Assembly: GCF_900129905.1 (NCBI RefSeq)
Contig: NZ_FQXG01000001.1
Span: forward strand, 310,001 to 374,000
Reading direction: 5' to 3'
DNA: 64,000 nucleotides
Source of the DNA: Ferrimonas marina
Lineage (GTDB): Bacteria > Pseudomonadota > Gammaproteobacteria > Enterobacterales > Shewanellaceae
Part shown: positions 1-8,328 of the stretch, in pieces
How the letters are laid out: each line of letters starts with the position of its first letter
Numbering within the stretch: position 1 is the stretch's first letter
Program-made: the position numbers and the translations under genes
The notes under the pieces: generated by a model
Told to the model about the DNA's origin: nothing
Database searches by the model: none
The model's input: only the letters and a program-made list of their open reading frames with translations

Positions 1-190
1 TATCCGTCACCCGGCCGGTAAATTTTGGTAGGTGCCCATAAGCGCGCTTAGCCTGATCAATCAGGCTTAGCTCACTGTCAGCCGAAAAGTAAGTCGGTAT
101 AACCCCGGCGTCTTCAATGAACATGGTCTTTAGCTCTTCATAGGCGGTAATCACCAGCCAGTCGATGCCGTTAACAGGGTGGATATACAT
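1..190 (-). CDS. Hypothetical protein, N-terminal part (runs off window)
   Basis: An open frame begins with ATG at 190 and reads without a stop to the window edge (63 codons). It starts MYIHPVNGIDWLVITAYEEL and has a mixed, soluble-protein composition. I recognise no family. It is not an integron integrase, which matters because attC-like sites lie about 1.7 kb downstream on the other strand. No strong ribosome-binding site is visible. Open frame seen; identity unknown. Confidence 0.45.
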   Translation of the reverse strand, partial: MYIHPVNGIDWLVITAYEELKTMFIEDAGVIPTYFSADSELSLIDQAKRAYGHLPKFTGRVTD

Positions 191-622
191 AAGGTTCTCG
201 ATGGTTCAGAAGCCGAGATTGTATCATTTGCTGGCCAGAGCGCTGAGGGTAGTTTAGCTAGCAAGTGGAGCGCCTCTGGGTCATGTGCTGTCGGTGGTTT
301 CCTTTGCGGCCAGTAGAAGGTGCTGGGTGCTAAGGATGCTGGGCTTATAGGTGCCAAGAGAGCGCAAGCGCGGATGGCTGCTTCGGCGCCAAAAGCGGCC
401 ATTCGAGTCCGTAAACAGATTTAATCCACTTTGATGCATTGGTTCACCTTGAACACTGGACCCTTAAACCGCTATAGATGAACAAAGACCTGAACGATCT
501 TCGATCACAACTTAAAAGGTAAACTAGTCTCCACGTCACAATTTGACGGCCTAAACAAGGAAGATCGCGGATGGAGCCCGTAGGCTGGTAACACAATACC
601 AAACCACAAGGAAGTGCCGATT
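191..622. other. Intergenic stretch without a supported gene
   Basis: This 430-base stretch separates the minus-strand fragment at the window edge from the small plus-strand gene at 623. A minus-strand frame at 151-402 is Ala/Pro/Ser-rich, lacks family features and overlaps the better frame at 1-190, so I left it out. No repeat, tRNA or clear terminator was seen. Confidence 0.4.
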
Positions 623-955
623 ATGAGCAACAGCGAGAACGACAAAATGCCCGAGTCCTGGTACTGGATGGGGGCAGCCATGGCCCTGGGCATCGTGTTT
701 ATGATCGCTCACAAAAATGGAGAGTGGAAGCGGGACGAACTAGCAAAAGAACTGGGCGCCATCCGTTACTGCACTGAAGTTCAAACCGATGACGTACGCT
801 ACAGCCGAATGATTGGCATGCTTGAAAACGCCGCGTACATGCAAGGGGAGGTCAACGAGGATCATGTTGATGCCTGGATTGAACACCACCGCAATGAAAG
901 TGGCCTAGGCCCTGACTCCTGCGCACTCATGCTTTACGACATATTCCAAGGGTAA
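623..955 (+). CDS. Small hypothetical protein with one N-terminal membrane segment
   Basis: Encodes 110 residues. The ATG at 623 sits 8 bases after AAGGAAG, which is better than the GTG at 614 that overlaps that site. Residues about 9-25 (rich in W, M, A, L, G, I and F) form one likely membrane or signal-anchor helix. The rest is polar and charged, with two cysteines. No family recognised. It lies just upstream of the integron-cassette-like genes but has ordinary GC content, so it is probably not part of the cassette cluster. Confidence 0.55.
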   Translation: MSNSENDKMPESWYWMGAAMALGIVFMIAHKNGEWKRDELAKELGAIRYCTEVQTDDVRYSRMIGMLENAAYMQGEVNEDHVDAWIEHHRNESGLGPDSCALMLYDIFQG

Positions 956-990
956 GCACAACGAAACAGGCCCTAAGCAAATCAAAGGAG

Positions 991-1014
991 TTCAAGGGGA
1001 CAGAGTGATCGAAA
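991..1014 (+). repeat. Copy of GGGGTCAGAGTGG-like dispersed repeat
   Basis: AAGGGGACAGAGTG (994-1007) followed by ATCGAAA resembles the repeat copies at 4527-4579, 20398-20426, 25077-25097 and 26356-26383. It lies at the upstream edge of the cassette-like region. The match is shorter than in the other copies. Confidence 0.35.
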
Positions 1015-1105
1015 TAAGGTACTTGTGGCGGGAGAGTGCTTCCCTTCGGCGACTGCAATGAGGCATCATGAGGCACCTGGTAGCAGTTCCTTCTACGCGG
1101 ATAAA

Positions 1106-1885
1106 ATGAATACAGTGGATGTAATGCGCGAGTACAATGAGTTTGAACGCAAGCTTATTCACTCGTTTAATGGCGTAATGAAGTCAGATAGTAACCTAAC
1201 TAAATTTGTATCTAAAGAACGTCATGGCAGTTATATTTCGTTCTTTGACTTTGATGAAAGCCTTGCTGAATCGATAGTTAAAGAGCAGCTTGCATATTTT
1301 AGCCAACGCAAATTATGCTTTGAGTGGAAGACATATAGTACCGACAAACCAAATAATATCGGCAGTGTATTAGTCGCTAATGGTTTTGATCAAGAAGATA
1401 CTGAATCGTTTATGGTTTTAGACCTTTCTAAAGCAGCTAACGAATTTTTCGATGAATCTCAGATTACAGAAGTTTTCGATAGCCAAGGCATTAGTGATGC
1501 AATAAAGGTTCAAGAACAAGTTTGGGGTGGCGATTTCAATTGGCAATACAACTACTTAATGTGCCTCAAAGAGCAATCTCCAGATTCGGTATCCATTTAT
1601 GTTGTGTACGTAGATGGACAGCCAGTAACTTCTGCTTGGTTAACATTTAATGGGAACAGCCCATTTGCAGGTATTTGGGGTGGAAGTACAATCAAAGAGT
1701 TTCGAGGCAATGGTTATTATAGCATGCTCCTAAATAAGCGTATCGCTGAAGCCAAATCGAAAGGTGTTAAATACCTAATAATCGATGCCTCAGATATGAG
1801 TAAACCGATAGTGTCAAAACGTGGTTTTAAAGTAATTGCGACAACAACGGGATACACTTCGCCAAATAGCAAACAAGTCGCTTAA
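1106..1885 (+). CDS. GNAT-family N-acetyltransferase (integron cassette gene)
   Basis: Encodes 259 residues from ATG 1106. A longer frame back to 1025 is possible but its extra residues do not look protein-like. The C-terminal half (about 190-250) fits a GNAT fold: a beta strand, then the acetyl-CoA loop EFRGNGYYSMLLNKRIAEA, then KYLIIDAS and KRGF. The substrate cannot be told. Composition is clearly more AT-rich than the flanking genes. The stop TAA (1883-1885) lies inside GCTTAAC, the left end of an attC-like site, as usual for gene cassettes. Some GNAT cassettes modify antibiotics or toxins, but nothing here shows that. Transfer by an integron is inferred. Confidence 0.7.
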   Translation: MNTVDVMREYNEFERKLIHSFNGVMKSDSNLTKFVSKERHGSYISFFDFDESLAESIVKEQLAYFSQRKLCFEWKTYSTDKPNNIGSVLVANGFDQEDTESFMVLDLSKAANEFFDESQITEVFDSQGISDAIKVQEQVWGGDFNWQYNYLMCLKEQSPDSVSIYVVYVDGQPVTSAWLTFNGNSPFAGIWGGSTIKEFRGNGYYSMLLNKRIAEAKSKGVKYLIIDASDMSKPIVSKRGFKVIATTTGYTSPNSKQVA

Positions 1886-1994
1886 CTGGGACTCCTAACT
1901 CTTGGCCACTGTTATACAAATCGGCTTCAGAGTCTAGAGCACAGATTTCAAACTGGCTGGTATAGCGTTATCGCCCGTTAGCAAGGCGTTATGT
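1880..1994 (+). other. attC-like recombination site 1 (after the GNAT cassette)
   Basis: Left end GCTTAAC (1880-1886) fits the R'' pattern RYYYAAC. The right end is AAGGCGTTATGT, with R' box GTTATGT at 1988-1994. Inner parts pair imperfectly: CTAAC with GTTAG, and TTATAC with GTATAGC. Length is about 115 bases. The right box GTTATGT is the exact reverse complement of ACATAAC at 2750-2756, the left box of the next attC, as expected when one cassette was once a free circle. The inner arms are less regular than in site 2. Confidence 0.6.
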
Positions 1995-2755
1995 TTTTAG
2001 GAGAAAAGTTGGATATCGGTATAAAAGTTGCGCTAGCTCAAATCCCAGTTGTAAGGGGAGATATGAGTGTAAATTTATCTCATCATCTTACTAAGATAGA
2101 ACACGCGTCGGCTATCGGAGCTGACGTAGTTGTCTTTCCTGAGTTGTCATTGACTGGTTATGAGCTGGATCTTCTTGGTGAATTGACAGTCACAGAGAGT
2201 TCAAGTGTAGTGAAATCGTTATCAAAAGCTTCAATTGATAACGATATTATCGCCATCGCTGGGTGTACAAGAAATGTTATTGGTGCTCAAAAACCCATGA
2301 TAAGTGCAGTGATTTGCTTTCCTGATGGTGAAATAAACTTTTACGCCAAGCAGCATTTACATGAAGGCGAAAATCAATACTGCTCGAGTGGTGCAGTTGA
2401 CTACTATTTTGAGGTCAAAGGGTATCAAGTAGCTTTAGCTATTTGCGCAGATTTTGTCGAACCAGCACACTCAAAAAAGGCACGAGCTCATGGAGCAGAT
2501 ATTTATATTGCTAGTGCGCTAATATCAGAAGCTGGCTTTGAAACGGATGCTGAAATACTAGCTAACATCGCTGCGACAAACTGCTTCCCTGTTCTCCTAT
2601 GTAACCATATTTCCAAATCAGGTGGGTGGTCAACTTGTGGGAATAACTCTGTTTGGAGTTCAACTGGAGAACATGTGTTCAGTTCAGAGTCGAAAGATAG
2701 TTGTTTGGTGATCTGCTCTATCTCTGGCACCAGGGTAGAGGCCAGCAAAACATAA
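1991..2755 (+). CDS. Carbon-nitrogen hydrolase (nitrilase superfamily), integron cassette gene
   Basis: Encodes 254 residues. It has the nitrilase-superfamily catalytic triad in order: Glu51 (VVVFPELSLTGYE), Lys120 (YAKQHLHEGE) and Cys152 (ALAICADF). These enzymes hydrolyse amide or nitrile C-N bonds; the substrate is unknown. Two starts compete. ATG 1991 lies inside the attC R' box and has no ribosome-binding site. An in-frame TTG at 2009 follows AGGAGA (1999-2004) and would give MDIGIKVALAQ, the usual family start. The stop TAA (2753-2755) is part of the next attC. The gene is AT-rich compared with the chromosome core, and I infer that it arrived as a gene cassette. Confidence 0.85.
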   Translation: MFLGEKLDIGIKVALAQIPVVRGDMSVNLSHHLTKIEHASAIGADVVVFPELSLTGYELDLLGELTVTESSSVVKSLSKASIDNDIIAIAGCTRNVIGAQKPMISAVICFPDGEINFYAKQHLHEGENQYCSSGAVDYYFEVKGYQVALAICADFVEPAHSKKARAHGADIYIASALISEAGFETDAEILANIAATNCFPVLLCNHISKSGGWSTCGNNSVWSSTGEHVFSSESKDSCLVICSISGTRVEASKT

Positions 2756-2849
2756 CAAAGCATTTAAGAGCGATTCCGTAACGTGTGCCGATTTTCGCTT
2801 CGCTCTAAGTTTGGCACACGTTACTTCACGCCTTAATGCGGCGTTATGA
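2750..2849 (+). other. attC recombination site 2 (after the hydrolase cassette)
   Basis: This is a textbook attC shape. The left box is ACATAAC (2750-2756) and the right box GTTATGA (2843-2849). An inner 12-base perfect pairing joins GTAACGTGTGCC to GGCACACGTTAC, around a loop with TTTCGCTTCGCT. GCATTTAAG on the left pairs with CTTAATGC on the right with one unpaired base. Starting in TAACAAAGC and ending in CTTAATGCGGCGTTA is the pattern I know from integron repeats of marine Vibrio and relatives. No intI gene is present in the window. Confidence 0.85.
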
Positions 2850-3004
2850 CCCACAGTCCCAATGACCGCAATGGGGCGATCGCTGTCAGTGCTAGTGAGT
2901 ATCGGTCAGGGCGTTTTGGCGCCTATCCCCTCTGATTACTGATCCTACTGGAGGCAGAACAGCAGGGTTTTCATATCGAGCGGCCTACTAAGGGCTTCGC
3001 GAGT

Positions 3005-3322
3005 GTGCGGAAGAGCAATATCCAAAATGAGCAGCATTCTAATGATCCGATGGAGCAAATAGAGCTGTTGGATCAGCGCTGCACCGGGATGCTTCTCAGC
3101 ATGGACATCAACACGGTGGAAATGATGCTGGCGACCTACGATACCTTCACCGAGAAGTTGGCGCAGTTCAGCCTCAACCTCGCAGCGTGCTATTCCGCCC
3201 AGCTCGCGCTGCCCCAATGTTCCTCGGCAGTCGGTAAACTTATACAAACCTCCAGTTTTCACGACTGCGGCGTTTCTTTTTCACCCTTACAACATCCGCC
3301 TCTGTCGACTCTCTCAAGCTGA
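3005..3322 (+). CDS. Doubtful small hypothetical protein or gene remnant
   Basis: A 105-codon frame with GTG start (3005). Residues about 15-80 read like a real protein, with typical GC-rich third positions. The last 15 residues (Ser/Pro-rich) and the lack of a ribosome-binding site do not. It may be a broken gene or the next cassette's content after attC site 2. No family recognised. The rest of 2850-3426 holds nothing else I can name. Confidence 0.3.
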   Translation: MRKSNIQNEQHSNDPMEQIELLDQRCTGMLLSMDINTVEMMLATYDTFTEKLAQFSLNLAACYSAQLALPQCSSAVGKLIQTSSFHDCGVSFSPLQHPPLSTLSS

Positions 3323-3426
3323 ACCGAACCTGTGCGACTGTTCGCAATTCCAGCAAATGCACCTGTGCGTAACCCTCAGCACAGCGGTACCGTAACCTCG
3401 ATTTTCACCAACTAACACAATCACAA

Positions 3427-3924
3427 ATGAAGAAATTTCTGCTTATCGGCGCTCTGGCTGCCACTCCGGTTCTGGCGGAGGATACCGCCCCTGAGACCAG
3501 CTACTGGCATCCGGCGGACACCGCAATCACCTTCAACCTCAACTCCTTTGATGGTGCCAACTCCTACGGTCTGGGCGTTTATGGCCTGAACGGTGAGGGG
3601 CGCTTCTCGAGTGCAGTCCAGATGGACTACTACAGCGATTCCGGCAACGACTTTGGTGTGGGCTGGAGTGAGCGTTTTCTGCGGACACACTTCGGCTTTA
3701 CATACGGCATTACCGACGACTTCTACCTCATGCCCATGCTGGGCCTGACCAGCGCCACCGTCGAAATCGACCGCTGGGGCAGTGACGGCGACAACTCCTT
3801 GTCCTACACCGTGGCGGGCCTGTACAAGATGGATCGACTGGCGGTAAAAATTGGTGTCGGCAACGCATCCTTCTTCGACGCCAATGAGACCGCGCTAGAG
3901 TTTGGCTTCGGTTTCACGTTTTAA
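3427..3924 (+). CDS. Outer-membrane beta-barrel-like exported protein
   Basis: Encodes 165 residues. A Sec signal peptide (MKKFLLIGALAATPVLA, cleavage before EDTAPE) is followed by short alternating strands rich in Tyr, Phe and Gly (for example TYGITDDFYLMPMLGLTSA). The sequence ends FGFGFTF; a terminal Phe and this pattern are typical of small outer-membrane barrels. Function unknown. It stands alone between the cassette region and a small membrane protein. Export and barrel fold are inferred from the pattern. Confidence 0.7.
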   Translation: MKKFLLIGALAATPVLAEDTAPETSYWHPADTAITFNLNSFDGANSYGLGVYGLNGEGRFSSAVQMDYYSDSGNDFGVGWSERFLRTHFGFTYGITDDFYLMPMLGLTSATVEIDRWGSDGDNSLSYTVAGLYKMDRLAVKIGVGNASFFDANETALEFGFGFTF

Positions 3925-4095
3925 GACCCAGCATCCAAAGCATCTTGGCGGCTTGCCCATTCCAGGCAGTGCTTCACCATGATGTCCGGCGATCCACACA
4001 AAAACCGACATCGCGAGTATAGAGCTAAAAACGCGTACTTCTGGCGGTTGAGTAAGTGAATGCCTTGATGCACGAGGCTTTGCGCCGATAACAGG

Positions 4096-4134
4096 AAACG
4101 TACATGCTCTGTATTTAGGCATGTACGTTTTTTT
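4096..4134 (+). terminator. Hairpin with T-run upstream of 4173
   Basis: AAACGTACATGC (4096-4107) and GCATGTACGTTT (4119-4130) form a perfect 12-bp stem with an 11-base loop, followed by more T. It looks like an intrinsic terminator, possibly for the gene ending at 3924, but it lies 170 bases downstream and only 39 bases before the next start, so a regulatory role is possible. The stem is AT-rich for a terminator. Confidence 0.45.
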
Positions 4135-4172
4135 GTGCTTGCCTACAGGGTTAGATACAGAGGTGATTTGAT

Positions 4173-4481
4173 ATGGAAATGAAACGAGGTGACTACTTAG
4201 TTGGTGCAGTAATTGGCTTTTCTTTCATGATCGCCTTTGCTATGGGGGCCCCTGTTCCTCGGACGTCTGGAGATGATGTCTTTATTCGGGGTGTGCTCAT
4301 CGTATTTTTCGCATATCTCGGCTTTGTGAGTGCCTTGGACTATGTGAAAACTAAGCCAGAAAAAGGCGGGAAAGATGCGGCTGCTGGTGAAGCTGAAGAT
4401 AGCCTTCCTGGAGCTTATTGGTTCAAGAAAGCCTTAACAATACTAGGCTTTGTATTGCTTTACTTGTTCCTCTCTCGCTAG
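4173..4481 (+). CDS. Small integral membrane protein, three predicted helices
   Basis: Encodes 102 residues with ATG after AGAGGTGA. Hydrophobic segments at about 9-26, 36-54 and 84-101 suggest three helices. A charged Lys/Glu loop (about 59-79) separates the second and third. No family recognised and no operon partners; the hairpin at 4096-4134 precedes it. Membrane location is inferred from hydrophobicity only. Confidence 0.6.
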   Translation: MEMKRGDYLVGAVIGFSFMIAFAMGAPVPRTSGDDVFIRGVLIVFFAYLGFVSALDYVKTKPEKGGKDAAAGEAEDSLPGAYWFKKALTILGFVLLYLFLSR

Positions 4482-4526
4482 GTGGATATCAATGAACGGC
4501 TTATGCCCTAAGGGACTAGATTTGAA

Positions 4527-4579
4527 GACCAAAAGGGTCAAAGTGGATTAAAAGCAATTCACCCTGATCCCTTTGACGC
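4527..4579. repeat. Inverted pair of the dispersed GGGGTCAGAGTGG-like repeat
   Basis: Two degenerate copies face each other. ACCAAAAGGGTCAAAGTGG (4528-4546) runs on plus. TTCACCCTGATCCCTTTG (4558-4575) is the reverse complement of a CAAAGGGATCAGGGTGAA copy. They match the better copies at 20398-20426 and 26356-26383 at most positions. The pair sits between a small membrane protein gene and the terminator of the ABC operon. Confidence 0.5.
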
Positions 4580-4593
4580 ATCACTGTACACCA

Positions 4594-4633
4594 CAAAAAC
4601 AAGGCCTGAAGCATTGCATTGCTTCAGGCCTTG
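4594..4633 (-). terminator. Intrinsic terminator of the ABC transporter operon
   Basis: Read on minus: CAAGGCCTGAAGCA, a short loop, TGCTTCAGGCCTTG, then TTTTTG. It lies 84 bases past the stop of the last permease gene (4717). Confidence 0.8.
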
Positions 4634-4716
4634 ATCATTAATTGGTGGTTCGAGCAGGTGGGGTCAGCCCGGCGTATCGAAACCTAGACTGCCCAAGCGC
4701 TCAGTGCGCGATTTAA

Positions 4717-5991
4717 TTACCTCGCGATGTGAGAAGGGTAAGTTGGAATATCGACCAATTCCTCACTGTTGAACTCACCTTTTTCAAACAGCAGCGGGTA
4801 AAAATACACTCGCAACGCTTGATGGTGGTCTCGAACACTTTGCTCATAAGCCAGTGATGCTGCCACGTTGGTCTCTGCGAGCGATGACATCAGTCTCTGC
4901 ACCGACATGGGTGGCGAGAGCAATGAAAGCATGCCTGCTGCCTGGTCCTTTTGCGCAATCGCATCACGATAGGATTGCGACAGCTCAGCTGCTTGTTGGT
5001 CGCCTGCCTGTTGGAATGCGTAATACCACTTCCAGTGGAACGACGATTCCATTTCAGTGTGTTCTGCCCACTCCGGATGCGCTTTCAAGAACTCATCCCA
5101 TGTCGCTGAGTACGGTTTATCCCATGCGTCATTCACCGCTTGTCGTTGCAACAGAACAATCTCGCCACCTTTGGGGCTATCGACGATTTGATTGATCACC
5201 GTTTCACCGACAACCGGCACGATTACCGTTAATACCAACCATCCGGCCAGCAAAGCCGAGGCGATGCGAGGGGAGCTTTGCCCACGGGCCATCATCACAC
5301 GCCCGACCACCATGGTCAGTACTACCCAGAACAGTAAATGGCCCAGAGCGATCAGCGCCATTAGTGCCGTTTCCAGCAGGGGCGCTTGCATCACGACGGC
5401 CCCGACGAGGAAGGGTAAAAGCATGGCCGCAGCGAGGAAAGCAGAAAGCACCAGTGCCCGTGCCGTCCAGAGCTTGTATTGATTCTTGGCCGTCACTACC
5501 AGGAGATCGTACCGCCCAGCTTCTCGCTCAGCAGAGCGTAAATCATGCAATAGAAGAATCACGAAGATGGGCAGCAAAACGCTGATGATAAACGCAAAGT
5601 CGAATCGACCTAGTAGCGATAACTCAGGGTTTTCAGCATCGGTTTCATGGATCTGTCCTTCCAGTGCCAGCATGCGGATGCGATGTTTCCAAGGGTACAC
5701 ATCGCGCTGGCCCATGGCCGCAAAAGCCAGGGACGACGGCTCATCATAGGTAAAATGAAAGCTGTAATATGCGGCATCGCCGTAATCAACCTGCTTGGCC
5801 AATACACTATGTCTATCGACCGCGTCCTTCTCCAGCAAACGTTCAATCGTCATTTGCTGTTGTCGGGAGTCAGCCACACCGCTCCATACGGCAAAGACAG
5901 AGAGCAAAAGAACCGCGAATAGAAACAGAACGACGGAACGCTGTTTTGAGAGGAATCGACACTCTCGAACTAAATCGGAAAATAGGACCAT
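4717..5991 (-). CDS. ABC-2 type transporter permease (DUF3526-like), second subunit
   Basis: Encodes 424 residues. The ATG at 5991-5989 overlaps the stop of the upstream permease (TAATG), so translation is probably coupled; a longer frame upstream would run inside that gene. An N-terminal helix (about 17-36) is followed by a long extracytoplasmic segment and a cluster of helices at about 130-270. A second large soluble loop follows. This topology, with RSAEREAGRYDLL between helices, is typical of NosY/ABC-2 permeases with a DUF3526 region. It pairs with the permease at 5991-7424 and the ATPase at 7424-8143. The substrate is unknown. Confidence 0.8.
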   Translation of the reverse strand: MVLFSDLVRECRFLSKQRSVVLFLFAVLLLSVFAVWSGVADSRQQQMTIERLLEKDAVDRHSVLAKQVDYGDAAYYSFHFTYDEPSSLAFAAMGQRDVYPWKHRIRMLALEGQIHETDAENPELSLLGRFDFAFIISVLLPIFVILLLHDLRSAEREAGRYDLLVVTAKNQYKLWTARALVLSAFLAAAMLLPFLVGAVVMQAPLLETALMALIALGHLLFWVVLTMVVGRVMMARGQSSPRIASALLAGWLVLTVIVPVVGETVINQIVDSPKGGEIVLLQRQAVNDAWDKPYSATWDEFLKAHPEWAEHTEMESSFHWKWYYAFQQAGDQQAAELSQSYRDAIAQKDQAAGMLSLLSPPMSVQRLMSSLAETNVAASLAYEQSVRDHHQALRVYFYPLLFEKGEFNSEELVDIPTYPSHIAR

Positions 5992-7424
5992 TACAGTATT
6001 CTTCTGCTTGCTTGCTTTACGAGTAACAAGATAAGCCCCAACCAAAACAACAGTTGGAGGGAGTAATACAGGCTGTGACTCAATCGGAAGGTGCTGGATT
6101 CCGGCTCAAATGAGAATTCCGACAGTACATCCCAATGACTCGCATCAACACGCGCGGTCTTAGCTGTTTCATCGTTCTTATAGCGGTTGATATCCGCCTC
6201 GTAATCCAGGTCATGTTCATGAACGTGGTTGAGCGCCTGGACAAAGTCGTACCTGAGGGTTTCTGCTTCCCGTAAAAACCGATGATGGGTTTCCAGGTTT
6301 GTGCCGGAGATCATCATCGACAAGGTACGCATTGAGACCATCGGGGAGAGCCAGCCAAACTGGCGAGCGATCTCCGCCTGCGACAGCTCCTCTTCCATGC
6401 GTGCCTCTGCATACTTGTTAAGGACGTCCGTTAGCTTTTTCTCTGAATAGGTCGCCACCACACCACGGAAGTTGACGGGCAGATCAGCGACGTCATCAAC
6501 GCCATATTGCTCCAACAGGTCCTGCTTCAGCTTCACAAAGGCCGGGTCGGACGCATCATGCCCATTACCCAAGGTGCGCAACTCTTCTCGAACGGCGAAA
6601 TCCGTTTCAAGCTTGCCTGCCGATGCAACCAGGGTGGCTGCCGTTGAGCTACCAATCCGTGGAATCAGAATGCAGAAAACAACCCATAAGCCAATCAGGG
6701 CTGCAAAGCTGACATTACTTCGTGGGCTTATGCTCGATACCCACAGGACAATCGCACTCCAAACCAGGATATAAAGGAGATATCCCAGGACAAAGCTGGC
6801 GGTGATCGCCACTGACTCACCGCTCACACTCGCCCAAAGACTGGCAAGGACAAGCGGTAAGAGCATTAGCATGCCGCTGCCCGCGATGGAGAGAAATTTG
6901 CCGGCCAGGATATCCTTGACCTTCACCCCTTGAGTGATCAAAACGTGCAAGGTGCCGGCTTCCCGTTCGCGGGTAATGCTGGAGTAGCCCACCATAATCA
7001 GCATCAACGGCACGATGACCTGCAGCATAAATGCAGGTGATAGGCTGCTGAAGCGCGTCATGCCACTGGATTGGCGCTGATCAGCAAACATGGCGCTGTT
7101 CTGTTGGTGGCCTTCCAGAAAAATGGCGGTTCCGGTATAGGCATCAACGCCGGGATCAATGATGCTAAGCGGGGAGGGCGCTCTGAACACGTAATGGCCG
7201 TAATGGACCATACGGTGCGGATGTTTGTCCGGTTGGTCGACGAAATTGGCTTCTGATGTGCGTTGCAGTTGCGCTCGCTCAGTGCCAGCCTGATGCATCT
7301 CAATTGAGTTGATCACCACTGATGCGAGAGACAGCATAACGCCAATCAAAATGACGGTGGCTGCCACCCTTGTTCGCTGCCAGTACCGCCATTCGTCACG
7401 CATGACCAGTTTGACGATGTTCAT
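5991..7424 (-). CDS. ABC-2 type transporter permease (DUF3526-like), first subunit
   Basis: Encodes 477 residues. An N-terminal helix (about 22-42), a soluble loop of about 80 residues, then helices at about 130-280 and a last helix near 455-472. The ITREREAGTLHVLITQGV segment is the coupling-helix region typical of ABC-2 permeases. Start and stop overlap both neighbours by one base (TAATG), so the three genes form one translationally coupled unit: ATPase, permease, permease. It is related in layout to the 4717-5991 permease, so the membrane part is probably a heterodimer. Confidence 0.85.
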   Translation of the reverse strand: MNIVKLVMRDEWRYWQRTRVAATVILIGVMLSLASVVINSIEMHQAGTERAQLQRTSEANFVDQPDKHPHRMVHYGHYVFRAPSPLSIIDPGVDAYTGTAIFLEGHQQNSAMFADQRQSSGMTRFSSLSPAFMLQVIVPLMLIMVGYSSITREREAGTLHVLITQGVKVKDILAGKFLSIAGSGMLMLLPLVLASLWASVSGESVAITASFVLGYLLYILVWSAIVLWVSSISPRSNVSFAALIGLWVVFCILIPRIGSSTAATLVASAGKLETDFAVREELRTLGNGHDASDPAFVKLKQDLLEQYGVDDVADLPVNFRGVVATYSEKKLTDVLNKYAEARMEEELSQAEIARQFGWLSPMVSMRTLSMMISGTNLETHHRFLREAETLRYDFVQALNHVHEHDLDYEADINRYKNDETAKTARVDASHWDVLSEFSFEPESSTFRLSHSLYYSLQLLFWLGLILLLVKQASRRIL

Positions 7425-8143
7425 TACACTGTTCTCTTGGCAAAGGCGGTGTGAACCTCTTCGGTATCGATCGGTTGATTGCCATTGCGCTCAAACACGC
7501 CAACAATCTTCCCGCTGTCCAGCAGGCCGATGCGATGCGCAACCTGACATGCACCATACACATCGTGCGTCACCATAAAGACGGTTGCACCGCCTTGAGC
7601 CAGATCGGTGACCAGCTGGTTGAATTCATCAATGGCACTTGGATCCAAGCCCGAGGTGGGCTCGTCTAAGAAAAGAACCGGCGCTTCGCGCAGCAAGGCT
7701 AGCGCAATGGCCGTTTTCTGACGCATCCCTTTGGAATATTCCGACATCTTTTTATGCCAGGCGGTGGGCTGCAACGCCACGCGCGTTAACGCCGCTTCGA
7801 CATGAGCGCGCGTTTGGTTTAGACCCGAGAGCGACAGGAAGTATTCGATATTCTCAATGCCGGTCATATGGCCATAGAGCATGACGGACTCAGGCAGATA
7901 GGCGATCTTATTCCGAATGGCACCGTTGTCAGAGCCAACCGAATGTCCCATCACCGAGGCATTACCAGCAGAGGGAGTCACTGTCCCGAGGAAGGACTTC
8001 AAGGTGGTCGACTTGCCAGCACCGTTGCCACCTAAAAGCGCAAAGACTTCACCTTGATTGACTGCAAAACTGACGTCATCAAGCACATTGTTATCGCCAA
8101 ACTTCACACACAGTGACTCTGCGACAACGACAGGGTTAACCAT
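7424..8143 (-). CDS. ABC transporter ATP-binding protein
   Basis: Encodes 239 residues with the full ABC ATPase motif set: Walker A GGNGAGKST (38-46), signature YSKGMRQK (136-143), Walker B VLFLDEPTSGLDP (156-168) and H-loop VTHD near 195. AGGGAGT precedes the ATG. It energises the two permeases downstream. The sequence resembles NosF/CcmA-type ATPases of ABC-2 systems. The TonB-dependent receptor follows upstream on the same strand, which hints at handling of an iron chelator or a peptide, but nothing in the ATPase itself shows the substrate. Confidence 0.92.
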   Translation of the reverse strand: MVNPVVVAESLCVKFGDNNVLDDVSFAVNQGEVFALLGGNGAGKSTTLKSFLGTVTPSAGNASVMGHSVGSDNGAIRNKIAYLPESVMLYGHMTGIENIEYFLSLSGLNQTRAHVEAALTRVALQPTAWHKKMSEYSKGMRQKTAIALALLREAPVLFLDEPTSGLDPSAIDEFNQLVTDLAQGGATVFMVTHDVYGACQVAHRIGLLDSGKIVGVFERNGNQPIDTEEVHTAFAKRTV

Positions 8144-8285
8144 AGTAACTCCCTAGATCTGTAAAAATACGACGAAAAATTTTTGGCTCGGCTGAGGTGA
8201 ATGCATTCGCTGTCACACTGAATCAACCGAGGCGAGGATCTACCCAGAACTGCGGGTGGAGAGATCCATAAACACTGATAACTAG

Positions 8286-8312
8286 AGCGCCTCCAAGAAA
8301 GCGGAGGCGCTG
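8286..8312 (-). terminator. GC-rich hairpin after the TonB receptor gene
   Basis: AGCGCCTCC and GGAGGCGCT form a strong stem with a loop of eight bases, just downstream of the receptor stop (8329). The T-run on minus is weak (TCTAGTT), so termination is likely but not certain. Confidence 0.5.
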
Positions 8313-8328
8313 TGATATCTCATCCTTT

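Noticed and set aside
1-1000. Integron integrase gene beside the attC sites
   Set aside because: The only upstream frames (1-190 minus and 623-955 plus) do not resemble tyrosine recombinases; intI may lie outside the window or be absent.
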